This document shows positions 7,530 to 16,322 of a stretch of 38,987 bases of DNA, piece by piece; position 1 is the first letter of the stretch, and the number at the start of each line of letters is the position of its first letter. A program made the position numbers and the translations under genes. The notes below the pieces were generated by a model. That model saw only the letters and a program-made list of their open reading frames with translations, made no database searches and was not told where the DNA came from. Source of the stretch: Tannerella sp. (GTDB lineage Bacteria; Bacteroidota; Bacteroidia; Bacteroidales; Tannerellaceae); assembly GCA_031271805.1 (NCBI GenBank), contig JAISUX010000105.1:1-38987 (forward strand), given 5' to 3'.

Positions 7530-8545
7530 AGACACCCCCCTTTCAGCTCTCTGCGCTCCCATGCGAGCGATTCCGACCACACAGGGTCGTGCGATACGAT
7601 TAATACCGTCGGCGCTTCGTTACGGCACAACTCGCGCAGCAACACAAGCAGGTCGTCTTTGCCCGACTGGTCGAGGAAGGAGGTCGGCTCATCAAGCAGC
7701 AGGACTTTCGCCTTCTGGCACAAACACCGCGCTAACGAAACGCGCTGCTTCTCGCCGCCCGACAATAAATGATACGACTGCTTAGCCAAATTAAAACAAC
7801 CGGTACGCCTCATCGCAATCTCCACATTATAAGCCATTTCCTGACGCGACATCTTGCTACCCGCAAGCCCGACAGAGGCAACTTCCCTAGCCGAGATAGG
7901 GAAAACATTCTTGGTATTCTCCTGGCATACATAAGCCGTATTGACCCTATTTCGTCGCCATTCCGCGCTTCCGACAACATAATCGCCAACCCGTATAATC
8001 CCGCTTTCGGGACGCACCAAACCGAGGATGGCCTTCAGCAAAGTAGTCTTACCCACCCCGTTAGAGCCATAAATAACAAGCTGCTCACCGGCCGAAAGGT
8101 CGAGGTTTAAATCACACAACAATGGCCTCGAATCGACTGATACACATACATTTTCCAATCTGACAGGCAAGCCGTCAACACGTGAAGCGCGCTTGCGAAG
8201 CAACAACCACACATCATCAACCGGCATATCGTCGGAAATAAGCACTTCCGTCATGCAAGAAATCTGCTCAACAAGATTGTCGTAGGTAAATTCCACGCCC
8301 GCACGCTTAAAAACAGGAATCGCACGCGAACTCATCAATTCGATGTGACACTTCCTGATACCAAGATAAACAATCATGCAAGCGGCAGCCCTGCCCGCCA
8401 CTTTATCGTGTAAAATCATCTCGGCGACAGGCGGCGCATCTCCTCTCGACAAAAATTCATGAAATTCAAAAAGCGGATGGAGCCAATGAGCGTCACTCGT
8501 AAAAACAACATTATCGTTATGCTTGACAATCAGCGAATTATGCAC
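7523..8545 (-). CDS. DUF1893 domain fused to ABC transporter ATPase
   Basis: A 340-residue two-domain protein. Residues about 1-105 match the DUF1893 pattern (cytidine-deaminase-like fold, known from Thermotoga TM1506): SLIVKHNDNVVFTSD, then ILHDKVAGRAAACMIVYLGI near 44-63, ELMSSRAIPVFKRAGVEFTY near 69-88, and a single Cys in ISCM near 96, where relatives have C-P-M-E. Residues about 125-335 are a complete ABC ATPase: Walker A YGSNGVGKTT near 160, Q-loop YVCQEN near 206, signature LLSGGEKQRVSLARCL near 262, Walker B VLLLDEPTSFLD near 285, switch His in IVSHDP near 320. It should energise the permease encoded next. Start is GTG, 18 bases after the Crp gene. The role of the DUF1893 part is unknown; ligand sensing is a guess. 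Confidence 0.85.
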   Translation of the reverse strand: MHNSLIVKHNDNVVFTSDAHWLHPLFEFHEFLSRGDAPPVAEMILHDKVAGRAAACMIVYLGIRKCHIELMSSRAIPVFKRAGVEFTYDNLVEQISCMTEVLISDDMPVDDVWLLLRKRASRVDGLPVRLENVCVSVDSRPLLCDLNLDLSAGEQLVIYGSNGVGKTTLLKAILGLVRPESGIIRVGDYVVGSAEWRRNRVNTAYVCQENTKNVFPISAREVASVGLAGSKMSRQEMAYNVEIAMRRTGCFNLAKQSYHLLSGGEKQRVSLARCLCQKAKVLLLDEPTSFLDQSGKDDLLVLLRELCRNEAPTVLIVSHDPVWSESLAWERRELKGGCLC

Positions 8546-8563
8546 GACACTATGATTTTTTCA

Positions 8564-9265
8564 TTATCCTCGGCGACTAACCTTCTTCAACTTTTCCTCG
8601 TCGATAATCTTGATTTTCCGCCCGTCAATCGCGATGATATGTTCGGAAACAAACATCGAGAGGGTACGGATAGCATTCGAAGTCGTCATGTTTGACAGAT
8701 TCGCGAGGTCTTCGCGCGACAGGTAGATGCTGATGGTCGCTCCGTCTTCCTCAAGTCCATAGTTGTCGCACAGGAACAGCAGGGATTCGGCAAGCCGTCC
8801 GCGGATATGCTTTTGAGTGAGATTGACCGTCCGCTCGTCGGCAATGCCGAGATCGACAGACAACTGACGGATGAAAAACATTGCCAAATTAGAGTTACCG
8901 TGAATCAGATCTTCAATGATATTCATCGGGATGATGCACACTGTCGATGTCTCGAAAGCAGTGGCGTTAGTCAGATACGGCTCATGAGCAAACGCCGCAC
9001 GATAGGCAAAGTATTGTATAGGCCTGATCATTCGGATGATCTGGCTACGCCCGCCTACCCCCTCTTTATATATCTTTACCTTGCCTTTCAACAGGCACAT
9101 CATGTCCGATGGTTCTTCACCCTCGCAATAAATCAGCTGATTTTTCTTAAATGTCTTAATCTCCGAGTTATTGCGAAGAATATCACGCTCCCTATCATTC
9201 AAAACGCGCCAAACGTCTGATAAACTGGCAGGTAAGTTCACATTCCTCTTCTCTAATTTGACCAC
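8564..9265 (-). CDS. Crp/Fnr-family transcriptional regulator
   Basis: A 233-residue regulator: a cyclic-nucleotide-binding-type beta barrel (about 20-145, with FKKNQLIYCEGEEPSDMMCL and LLKGKVKIYKEG), a long dimer helix, and a C-terminal winged helix (about 170-215, YLSREDLANLSNMTTSNAIRTL). It lacks the N-terminal Cys cluster of oxygen-sensing FNR, so the ligand is not an obvious Fe-S cluster. The start is GTG; no ATG suits the N terminus. It is the first gene of an operon with the DUF1893-ATPase, permease and binding lipoprotein, which suggests it controls that transporter and perhaps itself; this is inferred from position only. Confidence 0.88.
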   Translation of the reverse strand: MVKLEKRNVNLPASLSDVWRVLNDRERDILRNNSEIKTFKKNQLIYCEGEEPSDMMCLLKGKVKIYKEGVGGRSQIIRMIRPIQYFAYRAAFAHEPYLTNATAFETSTVCIIPMNIIEDLIHGNSNLAMFFIRQLSVDLGIADERTVNLTQKHIRGRLAESLLFLCDNYGLEEDGATISIYLSREDLANLSNMTTSNAIRTLSMFVSEHIIAIDGRKIKIIDEEKLKKVSRRG

Positions 9266-9293
9266 GATTGTTATATAACATAATTTCAGAGCA

Positions 9294-9301
9294 CAAAATT
9301 A
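9294..9301 (-). promoter_or_regulatory. -7 box TAATTTTG of the Crp-ABC transporter operon
   Basis: Minus-strand TAATTTTG fits TAnnTTTG and lies 28 bases upstream of the GTG at 9265. The usual -33 TTTG is not clear, which would suit a promoter that needs an activator. Confidence 0.5.
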
Positions 9302-9366
9302 CAAATTGTTTTTGAAACTAAAAAACTTTTTCGCAAAAAATATTTTTATTTTGTCAAAGTGATAAA

Positions 9367-11427
9367 TCATATCATCTCTGCACTTCGTTTGATAAAGCGG
9401 GTCAGAGATTCCCCCTTTAACATCCCGTTAGCAAGCAGAGCGAGGTCAATCAACTGGCTTACCAGGCTGTTGTCTTTCGCGAAATTCTTGTAGATTTCAT
9501 CGCGTTGGGCGCGCAGTTCGTCGAGTTTCTTGTTTGTTGTGGTCATATCTTCTTTCTCGGCCTCGGTTATCTCGTCTTGCTTTTTCTTGTTTTGGGCTGC
9601 ACGGAGATCGCTTTGGCGGGCTTCCCAGCCACGGATATCGGAAATAAGCGGGGCAACGCTATCGGCGCAGGCTTTTTCCTCTTCTTCGAGAACACGCTTG
9701 ACTAACTTATGGTCGGTATTGAGGACGAGGTTGTAACTGTCGGGCATCTCGCCGTAGAACGACATTCCGGGCTGTATTGCCGCCATATCCCTCATGCGGC
9801 GGATATATTCGCTTTGAGTCAGCATCACGGGGCTGGCATCGGCGCCCAAAGCCTCGAAAGATACGTAAAATTCGGTCTTGTCGATTGCCGGGATGCTGTT
9901 TTTGAATACCGTTTGCAACGCGGTGCGCTGATCTTCGCTGATAGACACTTCCTGGGCGTCGTCCTTACGGATGATGTTCCCGATAGTATCGCTATCGACA
10001 CGCACGAAGCGCGACTTCTCGAATTTCTGCTCGAACTGCCCGATAGCGGGAATGTCCAACTGTCCGTCTAAAAGCAGAACGCTATAACCCTTATCCTTAG
10101 CGGCTTGTATGTAGCTATACTGGTCGTCGCGGTTGGTAGAATAGATGTATATGAGCGTCTTGTCCTTATCGGTTTGGGTGTCTTTGATGAGGTTTTTATA
10201 TTCTTCGAGGGTGAAATATTTGCCGTCAACATCTTTCAAAACACAGAATTTTTCCGCCCGCTCATAGAATTTCTCGTCGCTCAACATACCGTACTGGATG
10301 AAAATTTTCAAGTCATCCCATTTGCTCTCGTAGCCGGGGCGGTCGTTCTTGAAGATTTCTTCGAGACGGTCAGCAACCTTTTTTGTAATGTGAGCGGATA
10401 TCTTCTTGACGTTCTGATCGCTTTGCAGGTACGAACGCGAGACGTTAAGCGGAATATCGGGCGAATCAAGCACACCATGTAATAACGTCATAAACTCCGG
10501 CACAATGCCCTCTACCGAATCGGTCACAAATACCTGATTACAATACAGTTGTATCTTATTTTTATGTATATCAAGATTGGATTTTATACGCGGGAAATAC
10601 AAAATCCCCGTCAGGTTAAAGGGATAATCGACATTGAGGTGTATCCAGAACAAAGGCTCTTCGTTCATCGGATACAATTCGCGGTAAAAAGCCTTATAGT
10701 CCTCGTCCTTGAGTTCGCTCGGCTTGCGCGTCCATGCCGGCGTAACATCGTTGATGACATTATCTTCCTCAGTATCAACATATTTGCCATCTTTCCATTC
10801 CTGTTTTTTTCCGAACACAATAGGAATCGGCAGAAAGCGACAGTACTTGGTCAGCAGCTCGGTAATCTTGCTTTTTTCGAGATAATCCTTGTTGTCGTCG
10901 TCGATATGGAGTATTATGTCGGTACCCCGATCGTCACGAGTGGTTTCTTGCATCTTGTATTCGGGAGTGCCGTCGCATGACCATTTGATGGCAGTGGCGT
11001 CGTCACGGTAAGATTTCGTGACTATCTCAACCTTTTTCGAGACCATGAACGACGAATAAAAGCCGAGACCGAAATGCCCGATTATCGAGGCGGCATCGTT
11101 CTTATATTTCTTTACAAACTCCTCCGCACCGGAAAAAGCTATCTGATTGATATACTTTTCAATTTCTTCGGCGGTCATACCCACACCACGGTCTGATACT
11201 ATGAGTTTATTGCCGTCGATGCGGATTCGTATCGACAGGTCGCCAAGCTCACCTTTAAACTCGCCTACCGAAGCGAGCGTCTTCAACTTCTGCGTTGCAT
11301 CAACCGCATTCGAGACGAGTTCGCGTAAAAAAATATCATGTTCGCTATAAAGGAACTTCTTGATTATCGGGAAGATGTTTTCACTCGTAACCCCGATGTT
11401 ACCTTGTGTTGTCTGTTGTTTTGCCAT
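9367..11427 (-). CDS. htpG: Molecular chaperone HtpG (Hsp90)
   Basis: A 686-residue bacterial Hsp90, a cytoplasmic ATP-dependent dimeric chaperone. The N-terminal GHKL ATPase is plain: ELVSNAVDA near residue 35, SDRGVGM near 80 and IGHFGLGFYSSFMV near 120. The middle and C-terminal dimer domains follow, and the length is standard. The start MAKQQTTQGNIG at 11427 is used; an in-frame extension to 11535 would run through the clpC terminator and has no Hsp90 character. It lies downstream of clpC in the same direction but is separated by a terminator, so it probably has its own promoter. The two form a stress-protein pair. Confidence 0.98.
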   Translation of the reverse strand: MAKQQTTQGNIGVTSENIFPIIKKFLYSEHDIFLRELVSNAVDATQKLKTLASVGEFKGELGDLSIRIRIDGNKLIVSDRGVGMTAEEIEKYINQIAFSGAEEFVKKYKNDAASIIGHFGLGFYSSFMVSKKVEIVTKSYRDDATAIKWSCDGTPEYKMQETTRDDRGTDIILHIDDDNKDYLEKSKITELLTKYCRFLPIPIVFGKKQEWKDGKYVDTEEDNVINDVTPAWTRKPSELKDEDYKAFYRELYPMNEEPLFWIHLNVDYPFNLTGILYFPRIKSNLDIHKNKIQLYCNQVFVTDSVEGIVPEFMTLLHGVLDSPDIPLNVSRSYLQSDQNVKKISAHITKKVADRLEEIFKNDRPGYESKWDDLKIFIQYGMLSDEKFYERAEKFCVLKDVDGKYFTLEEYKNLIKDTQTDKDKTLIYIYSTNRDDQYSYIQAAKDKGYSVLLLDGQLDIPAIGQFEQKFEKSRFVRVDSDTIGNIIRKDDAQEVSISEDQRTALQTVFKNSIPAIDKTEFYVSFEALGADASPVMLTQSEYIRRMRDMAAIQPGMSFYGEMPDSYNLVLNTDHKLVKRVLEEEEKACADSVAPLISDIRGWEARQSDLRAAQNKKKQDEITEAEKEDMTTTNKKLDELRAQRDEIYKNFAKDNSLVSQLIDLALLANGMLKGESLTRFIKRSAEMI

Positions 11428-11467
11428 ATTTCTTTTATTTTTAAAATTTCTTCGGTCACTTTTCAGC

Positions 11468-11497
11468 AAAAAAAATGCCAGACAGTGCGCGCCTGAC
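11468..11497 (-). terminator. Rho-independent terminator of clpC
   Basis: On the minus strand GTCAGGC pairs with GTCTGGC (two G-U pairs) around a 7-base loop and is followed by A and eight T (plus-strand A run 11468-11475). It lies between the clpC stop at 11551 and the htpG start at 11427. Confidence 0.75.
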
Positions 11498-11550
11498 TTT
11501 TTGTCATATTTGACCGAAAGGCACAGATAACACAAGGAAAGGATTTGCTC

Positions 11551-14139
11551 TTAATTCCGCATTACTTCGTGGACAATCTTATCGTCGGCCTTGGCGTAGT
11601 CGAGTTTTACCTCGTCGCCGCCCTTGATGTCTTCGCGGATGATTATATCTGCCAATTCGTCCTCGACATATTTCTGGATAGCCCGCTTCATCGGACGGGC
11701 GCCGTATTGCACATCGTAACCCTTGCCGGCTATCAAATCGCGGATTTCATCGGTGATATTTATCTTGTAACCGACCTGACCGATGCGTTCGAGAACTTTC
11801 TTCAATTCGATGTCAATAATCTTGTTGATGGATTCTTTCTCTAACGGATCGAAAATCACAATGTCGTCGATACGGTTCAGAAATTCCGGCGCGAAAGTCT
11901 TGTTCAAAGCCTTCTTGATCACGCTGTGCGCTATCTCGTGGTCGGCCGCGTCGCCCACAGGACGGAATCCTATGCCCTGCCCAAAGTCTTTCAACTGTCG
12001 CGTACCGATGTTCGACGTCATTATCAGTATCGTGTTCTTGAAATTTATTTTTCTGCCCAGACTATCCGTAATATGCCCTTCGTCAAGTATTTGCAGAAGG
12101 ATATTGAAGACATCGGGATGCGCTTTTTCCATCTCGTCGAGCAAAACGATGGAATACGGACGGCGACGAACCTTTTCCGTCAACTGCCCGCCCTCTTCAT
12201 ATCCGACATATCCCGGAGGCGCTCCGATAAGCCGCGAAACGGCAAATTTTTCCATATACTCACTCATGTCGATGCGAATCAGTGATTCCTGCGAACCGAA
12301 CATGAACTCTGCCAATACCTTGGTAATATAAGTCTTGCCCACGCCCGTCGGACCGAGGAACATAAACGTGCCTATGGGTTTGTTCGGGTCTTTAAGCCCG
12401 ATACGATTGCGCTGGATGGCTTTGACTATCTTGTGAACAGCTTCGTCCTGACCTATGACCTTGCTTTTCAGCTCATCTTCCATGCCGAGCAGACGTACAT
12501 TTTCCGACTTGGCAATCCTTTGTACCGGCACACCCGACATCATCGCCACTACCTCGGCGACTTTATCCTCATCGACCGTCTCACGGTGTTCATGTAAATC
12601 CCTCTCCCACTTTGCTTTAGCCGCTTCGAGCCGTGAAAGCAGTATGCGTTCCTTATCGCGATAACTTGCCGCCAACTCAAAATTCTGCACCTTGACAGCC
12701 GCCTGTTTTTCGGTCTTCATCGTTTCGACCTGCAACTCCAATTCCTCGATATAACGCGGCACTACAATATTCGATATGTGCATCCGCGAGCCTGTCTCGT
12801 CCAAAGCGTCTATCGCCTTGTCGGGGAAATTACGGTCGTTGATATAGCGATCCGTCAGCCTGACACATGCCTCCAATGCTTTGTCGGTATAGCGGGTGTT
12901 ATGATGGTCTTCGTATCTGCCCTTGATATTATGCAGGATTTGCAAAGTCTCCTCGGGAGTAGTCGGCTCGACGATGATCTTTTGGAAACGCCGCTCCAAA
13001 GCGCCGTCTTTTTCTATACTCGTGCGATATTCGTTCAGTGTAGTAGCGCCGATACACTGGATCTCCCCGCGCGCCAAAGCCGGTTTCATAATATTTGCAG
13101 CGTCGAGCGAACCCGAAGCCGAGCCGGCTCCGACAATGTTATGAATCTCATCTACAAACAAAATGATATGGGGATTCTTCTTCAACTCTTTCAGGACGGC
13201 TTTTATACGTTCCTCGAACTGCCCGCGATATTTTGTCCCCGCAACCAATGCCGCCATATCAAGGTTTATAACCCTCTTGTCGAACAAAACCCTAGAAATC
13301 TTATGTTGCACTATCCTCAGAGCCAAGCCCTCGACAATAGCCGATTTCCCTACACCCGGTTCGCCGATAAGCACAGGGTTGTTCTTCTTCCTGCGGCTCA
13401 AGATCTGCGCCAGACGTTCGATTTCCTTGTCGCGCCCGACTATCGGGTCGAGCCGTCCTTCGGTCGCCGCCTTCGTCAGGTCAACGCCGAAATTATCAAG
13501 AACAGGCGTGTCGGAATTGGGCTGCTTCGTAGATGAAGCCTTGCCGCTCCCCGAACCGGACGAAGATGATGTGCCGGACGATTTCCCATGCGACGAATCG
13601 AAAGGATCATCATCCTCGTCGTCATCGTCGTCGTCATCATCATTTTCAGTATATCCTGCCCTCACAAACTGCTGATTATCATCAGATCCCTTAGAGGCCA
13701 TGTCTGCGCCGACACTTTCTAAAACCGATGAATAGTCAACGCCTTGGAAACCAAGATATTCTGACACCACATTGATTTTATCTTTCAATATCGACAGCAG
13801 CAGATGCTCCGTACCGACCTGTTTGCTTTTCAGTTGGCGCGATTCCAACATGCACATCCTCAATAACTGCTCTGCCGCCTTGCTAATCGTAATCTTGTTC
13901 AATGGAGTATAAACACTCTCTGCGGCTTCATTACGCACTTCATTCTCGATAACCCGCTTCAATTCGGACAAGTCGATATTCAACGAGCGAAGAATAGCGC
14001 ATGCTTTGCTCTCGCCTTCGCGAAGTACGCCAAGCATCAAATGTTCCCCGCCGATATAACTGTTTTGAAGCCTCGAAGCCTCTTCACGGCTATATTCTAT
14101 TGCGTCCTTAAGCCTTTTTGTATAATTGTTTCTAATCAT
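11551..14139 (-). CDS. clpC: ATP-dependent Clp protease ATP-binding subunit ClpC
   Basis: An 862-residue Hsp100 unfoldase that feeds proteins to ClpP in the cytoplasm. Order of parts: two Clp_N repeats (about 1-145; [31 protein letters not shown]), a low-complexity linker (about 150-200), AAA domain 1 (Walker [16 protein letters not shown], Walker [10 protein letters not shown]), a UVR-like coiled middle region ([17 protein letters not shown] near 480), AAA domain 2 (Walker [10 protein letters not shown], Walker [14 protein letters not shown]) and the small C-terminal D2 domain ([23 protein letters not shown]). The linker is odd: eight Asp in a row, then more acidic residues and a Ser/Gly-rich tract. 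Monocistronic, with a terminator before htpG. Confidence 0.97.
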   Translation of the reverse strand: MIRNNYTKRLKDAIEYSREEASRLQNSYIGGEHLMLGVLREGESKACAILRSLNIDLSELKRVIENEVRNEAAESVYTPLNKITISKAAEQLLRMCMLESRQLKSKQVGTEHLLLSILKDKINVVSEYLGFQGVDYSSVLESVGADMASKGSDDNQQFVRAGYTENDDDDDDDDEDDDPFDSSHGKSSGTSSSSGSGSGKASSTKQPNSDTPVLDNFGVDLTKAATEGRLDPIVGRDKEIERLAQILSRRKKNNPVLIGEPGVGKSAIVEGLALRIVQHKISRVLFDKRVINLDMAALVAGTKYRGQFEERIKAVLKELKKNPHIILFVDEIHNIVGAGSASGSLDAANIMKPALARGEIQCIGATTLNEYRTSIEKDGALERRFQKIIVEPTTPEETLQILHNIKGRYEDHHNTRYTDKALEACVRLTDRYINDRNFPDKAIDALDETGSRMHISNIVVPRYIEELELQVETMKTEKQAAVKVQNFELAASYRDKERILLSRLEAAKAKWERDLHEHRETVDEDKVAEVVAMMSGVPVQRIAKSENVRLLGMEDELKSKVIGQDEAVHKIVKAIQRNRIGLKDPNKPIGTFMFLGPTGVGKTYITKVLAEFMFGSQESLIRIDMSEYMEKFAVSRLIGAPPGYVGYEEGGQLTEKVRRRPYSIVLLDEMEKAHPDVFNILLQILDEGHITDSLGRKINFKNTILIMTSNIGTRQLKDFGQGIGFRPVGDAADHEIAHSVIKKALNKTFAPEFLNRIDDIVIFDPLEKESINKIIDIELKKVLERIGQVGYKINITDEIRDLIAGKGYDVQYGARPMKRAIQKYVEDELADIIIREDIKGGDEVKLDYAKADDKIVHEVMRN

Positions 14140-14198
14140 ATTTCTATCCTAAATTATTCGGAAATGTCACAACAAAAATCATGCCAACCATCGACGAA

Positions 14199-15557
14199 TC
14201 AATCATTGACAATGACCTTATAACATTTCCTGTTGTCAATTAAAATTATATAGATCCCGCTTTTAATCGGGAAATCCGTTCTACCATCACTTATGATCCT
14301 GCGTCCGACAAATGCGCCGTTTATAGAATATATCGCCACATCAGCTTTCGCGGCTGCAACGACATGAATACTCCCTTTTCCGCCATAGACAAAAGACGCG
14401 ACATCCGAAACTCCGGCATTATTATTCCTGTTGCTTTTCTTTAAATCAACATCATATCTCATGACCAAATTCGGGAACAAAGCGTTCTCTATTCTGCAAA
14501 TCAACGTCTTATCAACATATATGTCCGAAAACGAGAATATCCCGTCGCTATTACTTAACGGCTGAACGGGATATGTATTGTCATTCCATATAAATTTCGA
14601 AAAAACGCCGTCGATTTCAAAATAATGCTTGAAATTTATACTATCGACAGGCGCCTCCATAACCCTCTTATTTTGAGGATAATAGACATAGTCGGTATAT
14701 TGCGGAAGTATATCCGGCAAGGTATGAAAATCGAGGTTATTATTGCTGCAATCCAATTTCGTCAAACTTTCACATCCTTCAATAATCAACGAATCCAATA
14801 CGTTGTCCTTGCAGTCAAACTCGCTAAAATTGGGACAATTAATGATTTTAACCGAGGACAATTTATTATCCGAACATTTGAATGTCCTTAAAAACAATTT
14901 GTTAGACAGATTCAATTCGGTAAGATTATTGCCGTAACAGGAAAATTCCCGCAATAAGTTACAATTTGAAATATTCAGATATTTCAGGCCGTTATTATTG
15001 CAAAATCCCGTCTCAAGATTCGTCTGGTTCGACAAATCCAATGAATCCAATTGGTTTTTAGTGCTGCATAAAAATGTCAACAAAGGATTATTACTCAGGT
15101 CAATAGCCTTCAAATTATTGAACCTGAAGCATAGATAATTCAATTTATTATTTGTTGTGAGGTCAAGCGAATCAAGGTTGTTGTCCCAACATTCCAAGTG
15201 TGTCAGCGCCGTGCTGCCCGACAAATTCAGGGAATTTAGGCGATTGCTTTGACAATAAACGGATTTCAATGCCTTAAAATCGCTCAAATCCAAATTGCCC
15301 GACAATTTTTTACCTTCCCATTCGAGGCTTTCCAACAGACCCGTGTAGCTATTAAACGTCAAGCCGGGATAATCGCGCCAATTTTCGTCGTCTATATTAT
15401 CGGTTCCCAATTGTTGGTAATTATAGACGCCGGAATCAGCCGATTCCTGAGACAAAAAGTCGTGAAGTTTGGCCACTTCAAGGCTATCTTGCGCATAAGC
15501 ACGACCGCCCGTAACAACCGATACAACAAAGATAAATAAAATTAATAACTTGTTCAT
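14199..15557 (-). CDS. Secreted leucine-rich-repeat protein with T9SS-type tail
   Basis: A 452-residue exported protein of unknown role. Residues 1-22 are a signal peptide ending in AYA-Q. From about 75 to 285 run roughly nine repeats of about 21 residues with pattern L-x-x-L-x-C-x-x-N-x-L-x-x-L-x-L-S, as in VYCQSNRLNSLNLSG and HLECWDNNLDSLDLT; nearly every repeat keeps one Cys near the same place, forming a predicted ladder. The last 70 or so residues look like a T9SS C-terminal signal (VAIYSINGAFVGRRI ... GIYIILIDNRKCYKVIV), which would take it to or beyond the outer membrane. The ATG at 15557 is chosen since a -7 box lies just upstream; a frame start at 15641 lies before the promoter. Such proteins often bind other proteins or surfaces. 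Confidence 0.8.
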   Translation of the reverse strand: MNKLLILFIFVVSVVTGGRAYAQDSLEVAKLHDFLSQESADSGVYNYQQLGTDNIDDENWRDYPGLTFNSYTGLLESLEWEGKKLSGNLDLSDFKALKSVYCQSNRLNSLNLSGSTALTHLECWDNNLDSLDLTTNNKLNYLCFRFNNLKAIDLSNNPLLTFLCSTKNQLDSLDLSNQTNLETGFCNNNGLKYLNISNCNLLREFSCYGNNLTELNLSNKLFLRTFKCSDNKLSSVKIINCPNFSEFDCKDNVLDSLIIEGCESLTKLDCSNNNLDFHTLPDILPQYTDYVYYPQNKRVMEAPVDSINFKHYFEIDGVFSKFIWNDNTYPVQPLSNSDGIFSFSDIYVDKTLICRIENALFPNLVMRYDVDLKKSNRNNNAGVSDVASFVYGGKGSIHVVAAAKADVAIYSINGAFVGRRIISDGRTDFPIKSGIYIILIDNRKCYKVIVND

Positions 15558-15578
15558 CTTAACTTCATCAATTTTTTG

Positions 15579-15586
15579 CAAAGGTA
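15579..15586 (-). promoter_or_regulatory. -7 box TACCTTTG of the LRR protein gene
   Basis: Minus-strand TACCTTTG fits TAnnTTTG and lies 21 bases upstream of the ATG at 15557, which fixes that start. Confidence 0.6.
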
Positions 15587-15621
15587 ATAATAAAAAGCAA
15601 AATTTTCGCCCATACAATGTT

Positions 15622-15641
15622 AAAAAATGATTACTAATCAT
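15622..15641 (-). terminator. Short hairpin plus T run ending the DUF3256 gene
   Basis: On the minus strand ATGAT-TAGTA-ATCAT is followed at once by six T. The TAG stop codon (15634-15636) lies in the loop, so the gene ends inside its own terminator. The stem is only five A/T-rich pairs, so strength is doubtful. Confidence 0.4.
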
Positions 15642-16278
15642 TACTCATATCATAATGACCTGATTTCCAATTATATACCTTTATAACATCTTTAATAAAA
15701 GGTTTGACTCTCAAGCGCGTTTCCTCGCTAAGATATTGAAGGGTAGTGTATTCGGCCGTCAAGTCGTTATTATCTGCATTGAGCGAATATTTGACCAAAC
15801 AGATATCCAAAGCCGTCATCGCTTCCATATAAGAAGGCTGGGAAGTGTCGGCGTCATTTTTCAGGAACGCATCCCGTTGAAGGGGCGAAAAAATGCCGTC
15901 AGGCGACAAGCGATGCCAGTCGGTAGTGTAAAAATGCACCCTGCTATCGGCAACCGGAGCATAAACGGTCGTAATCACACACACAACGTATGTGTTGTTT
16001 ATAAGCGGGAGACGACGTATTTCCATCGTCGAACGCTCGGTCGTTTGCAACAATATGTAGTCATCGGTCAGCGTCTTCAGCGTTGACGTCCCCTGCATTG
16101 TGTTCTCAAGCGTCGCATCTTTTCCGGATTTATACAAATCGACTAAATCCTTTCGCCATGCCTTCTCTAATTGGACAATCAACTCGTCGGGCATAGCAAC
16201 GAATATTTCGCCTACGGTCTGCGCTCGCGCACCAAACACCGAGCAGAACATCAATATACTAATAATCAAATACTTCAT
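15634..16278 (-). CDS. DUF3256 family exported protein
   Basis: A 214-residue protein with a signal peptide (MKYLIISILMFCSVFGARAQ), hence periplasmic or outer-membrane associated. The body resembles the Bacteroidales DUF3256 family: it opens with TVGEIFVAMPDELIVQLEKAWRKDLVDLY (residues 21-49), contains LTDDYILLQTTERSTMEIRRLPLINNTYVVCVITT, and ends in YLSEETRLRVKPF. No function is established for the family. It has its own -7 box at 16305-16312 and follows truA by 44 bases in the same direction. The family assignment rests on remembered pattern. Confidence 0.75.
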   Translation of the reverse strand: MKYLIISILMFCSVFGARAQTVGEIFVAMPDELIVQLEKAWRKDLVDLYKSGKDATLENTMQGTSTLKTLTDDYILLQTTERSTMEIRRLPLINNTYVVCVITTVYAPVADSRVHFYTTDWHRLSPDGIFSPLQRDAFLKNDADTSQPSYMEAMTALDICLVKYSLNADNNDLTAEYTTLQYLSEETRLRVKPFIKDVIKVYNWKSGHYDMSND

Positions 16279-16304
16279 TCTAAAACATTCTTTATTTCAG
16301 CCTA

Positions 16305-16312
16305 CAAATATA
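16305..16312 (-). promoter_or_regulatory. -7 box TATATTTG of the DUF3256 gene
   Basis: Minus-strand TATATTTG fits TAnnTTTG and lies 26 bases upstream of the ATG at 16278, within the short gap after truA. Confidence 0.5.
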
Positions 16313-16322
16313 AGGAAAATAT

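Noticed and set aside
12778..13536. 252-codon plus-strand frame opposite clpC
   Set aside because: Antisense to conserved AAA domains of ClpC, with no promoter or motif of its own.
13604..13650. Tandem triplet repeat suggesting a CRISPR or microsatellite locus
   Set aside because: It is the Asp-rich linker of ClpC written in GAT/GAC codons, without spacers or palindromic repeats.
14890..15330. Repeated DNA segments suggesting a repeat array
   Set aside because: They encode the 21-residue leucine-rich repeats of the secreted protein; the periodicity is at protein level.
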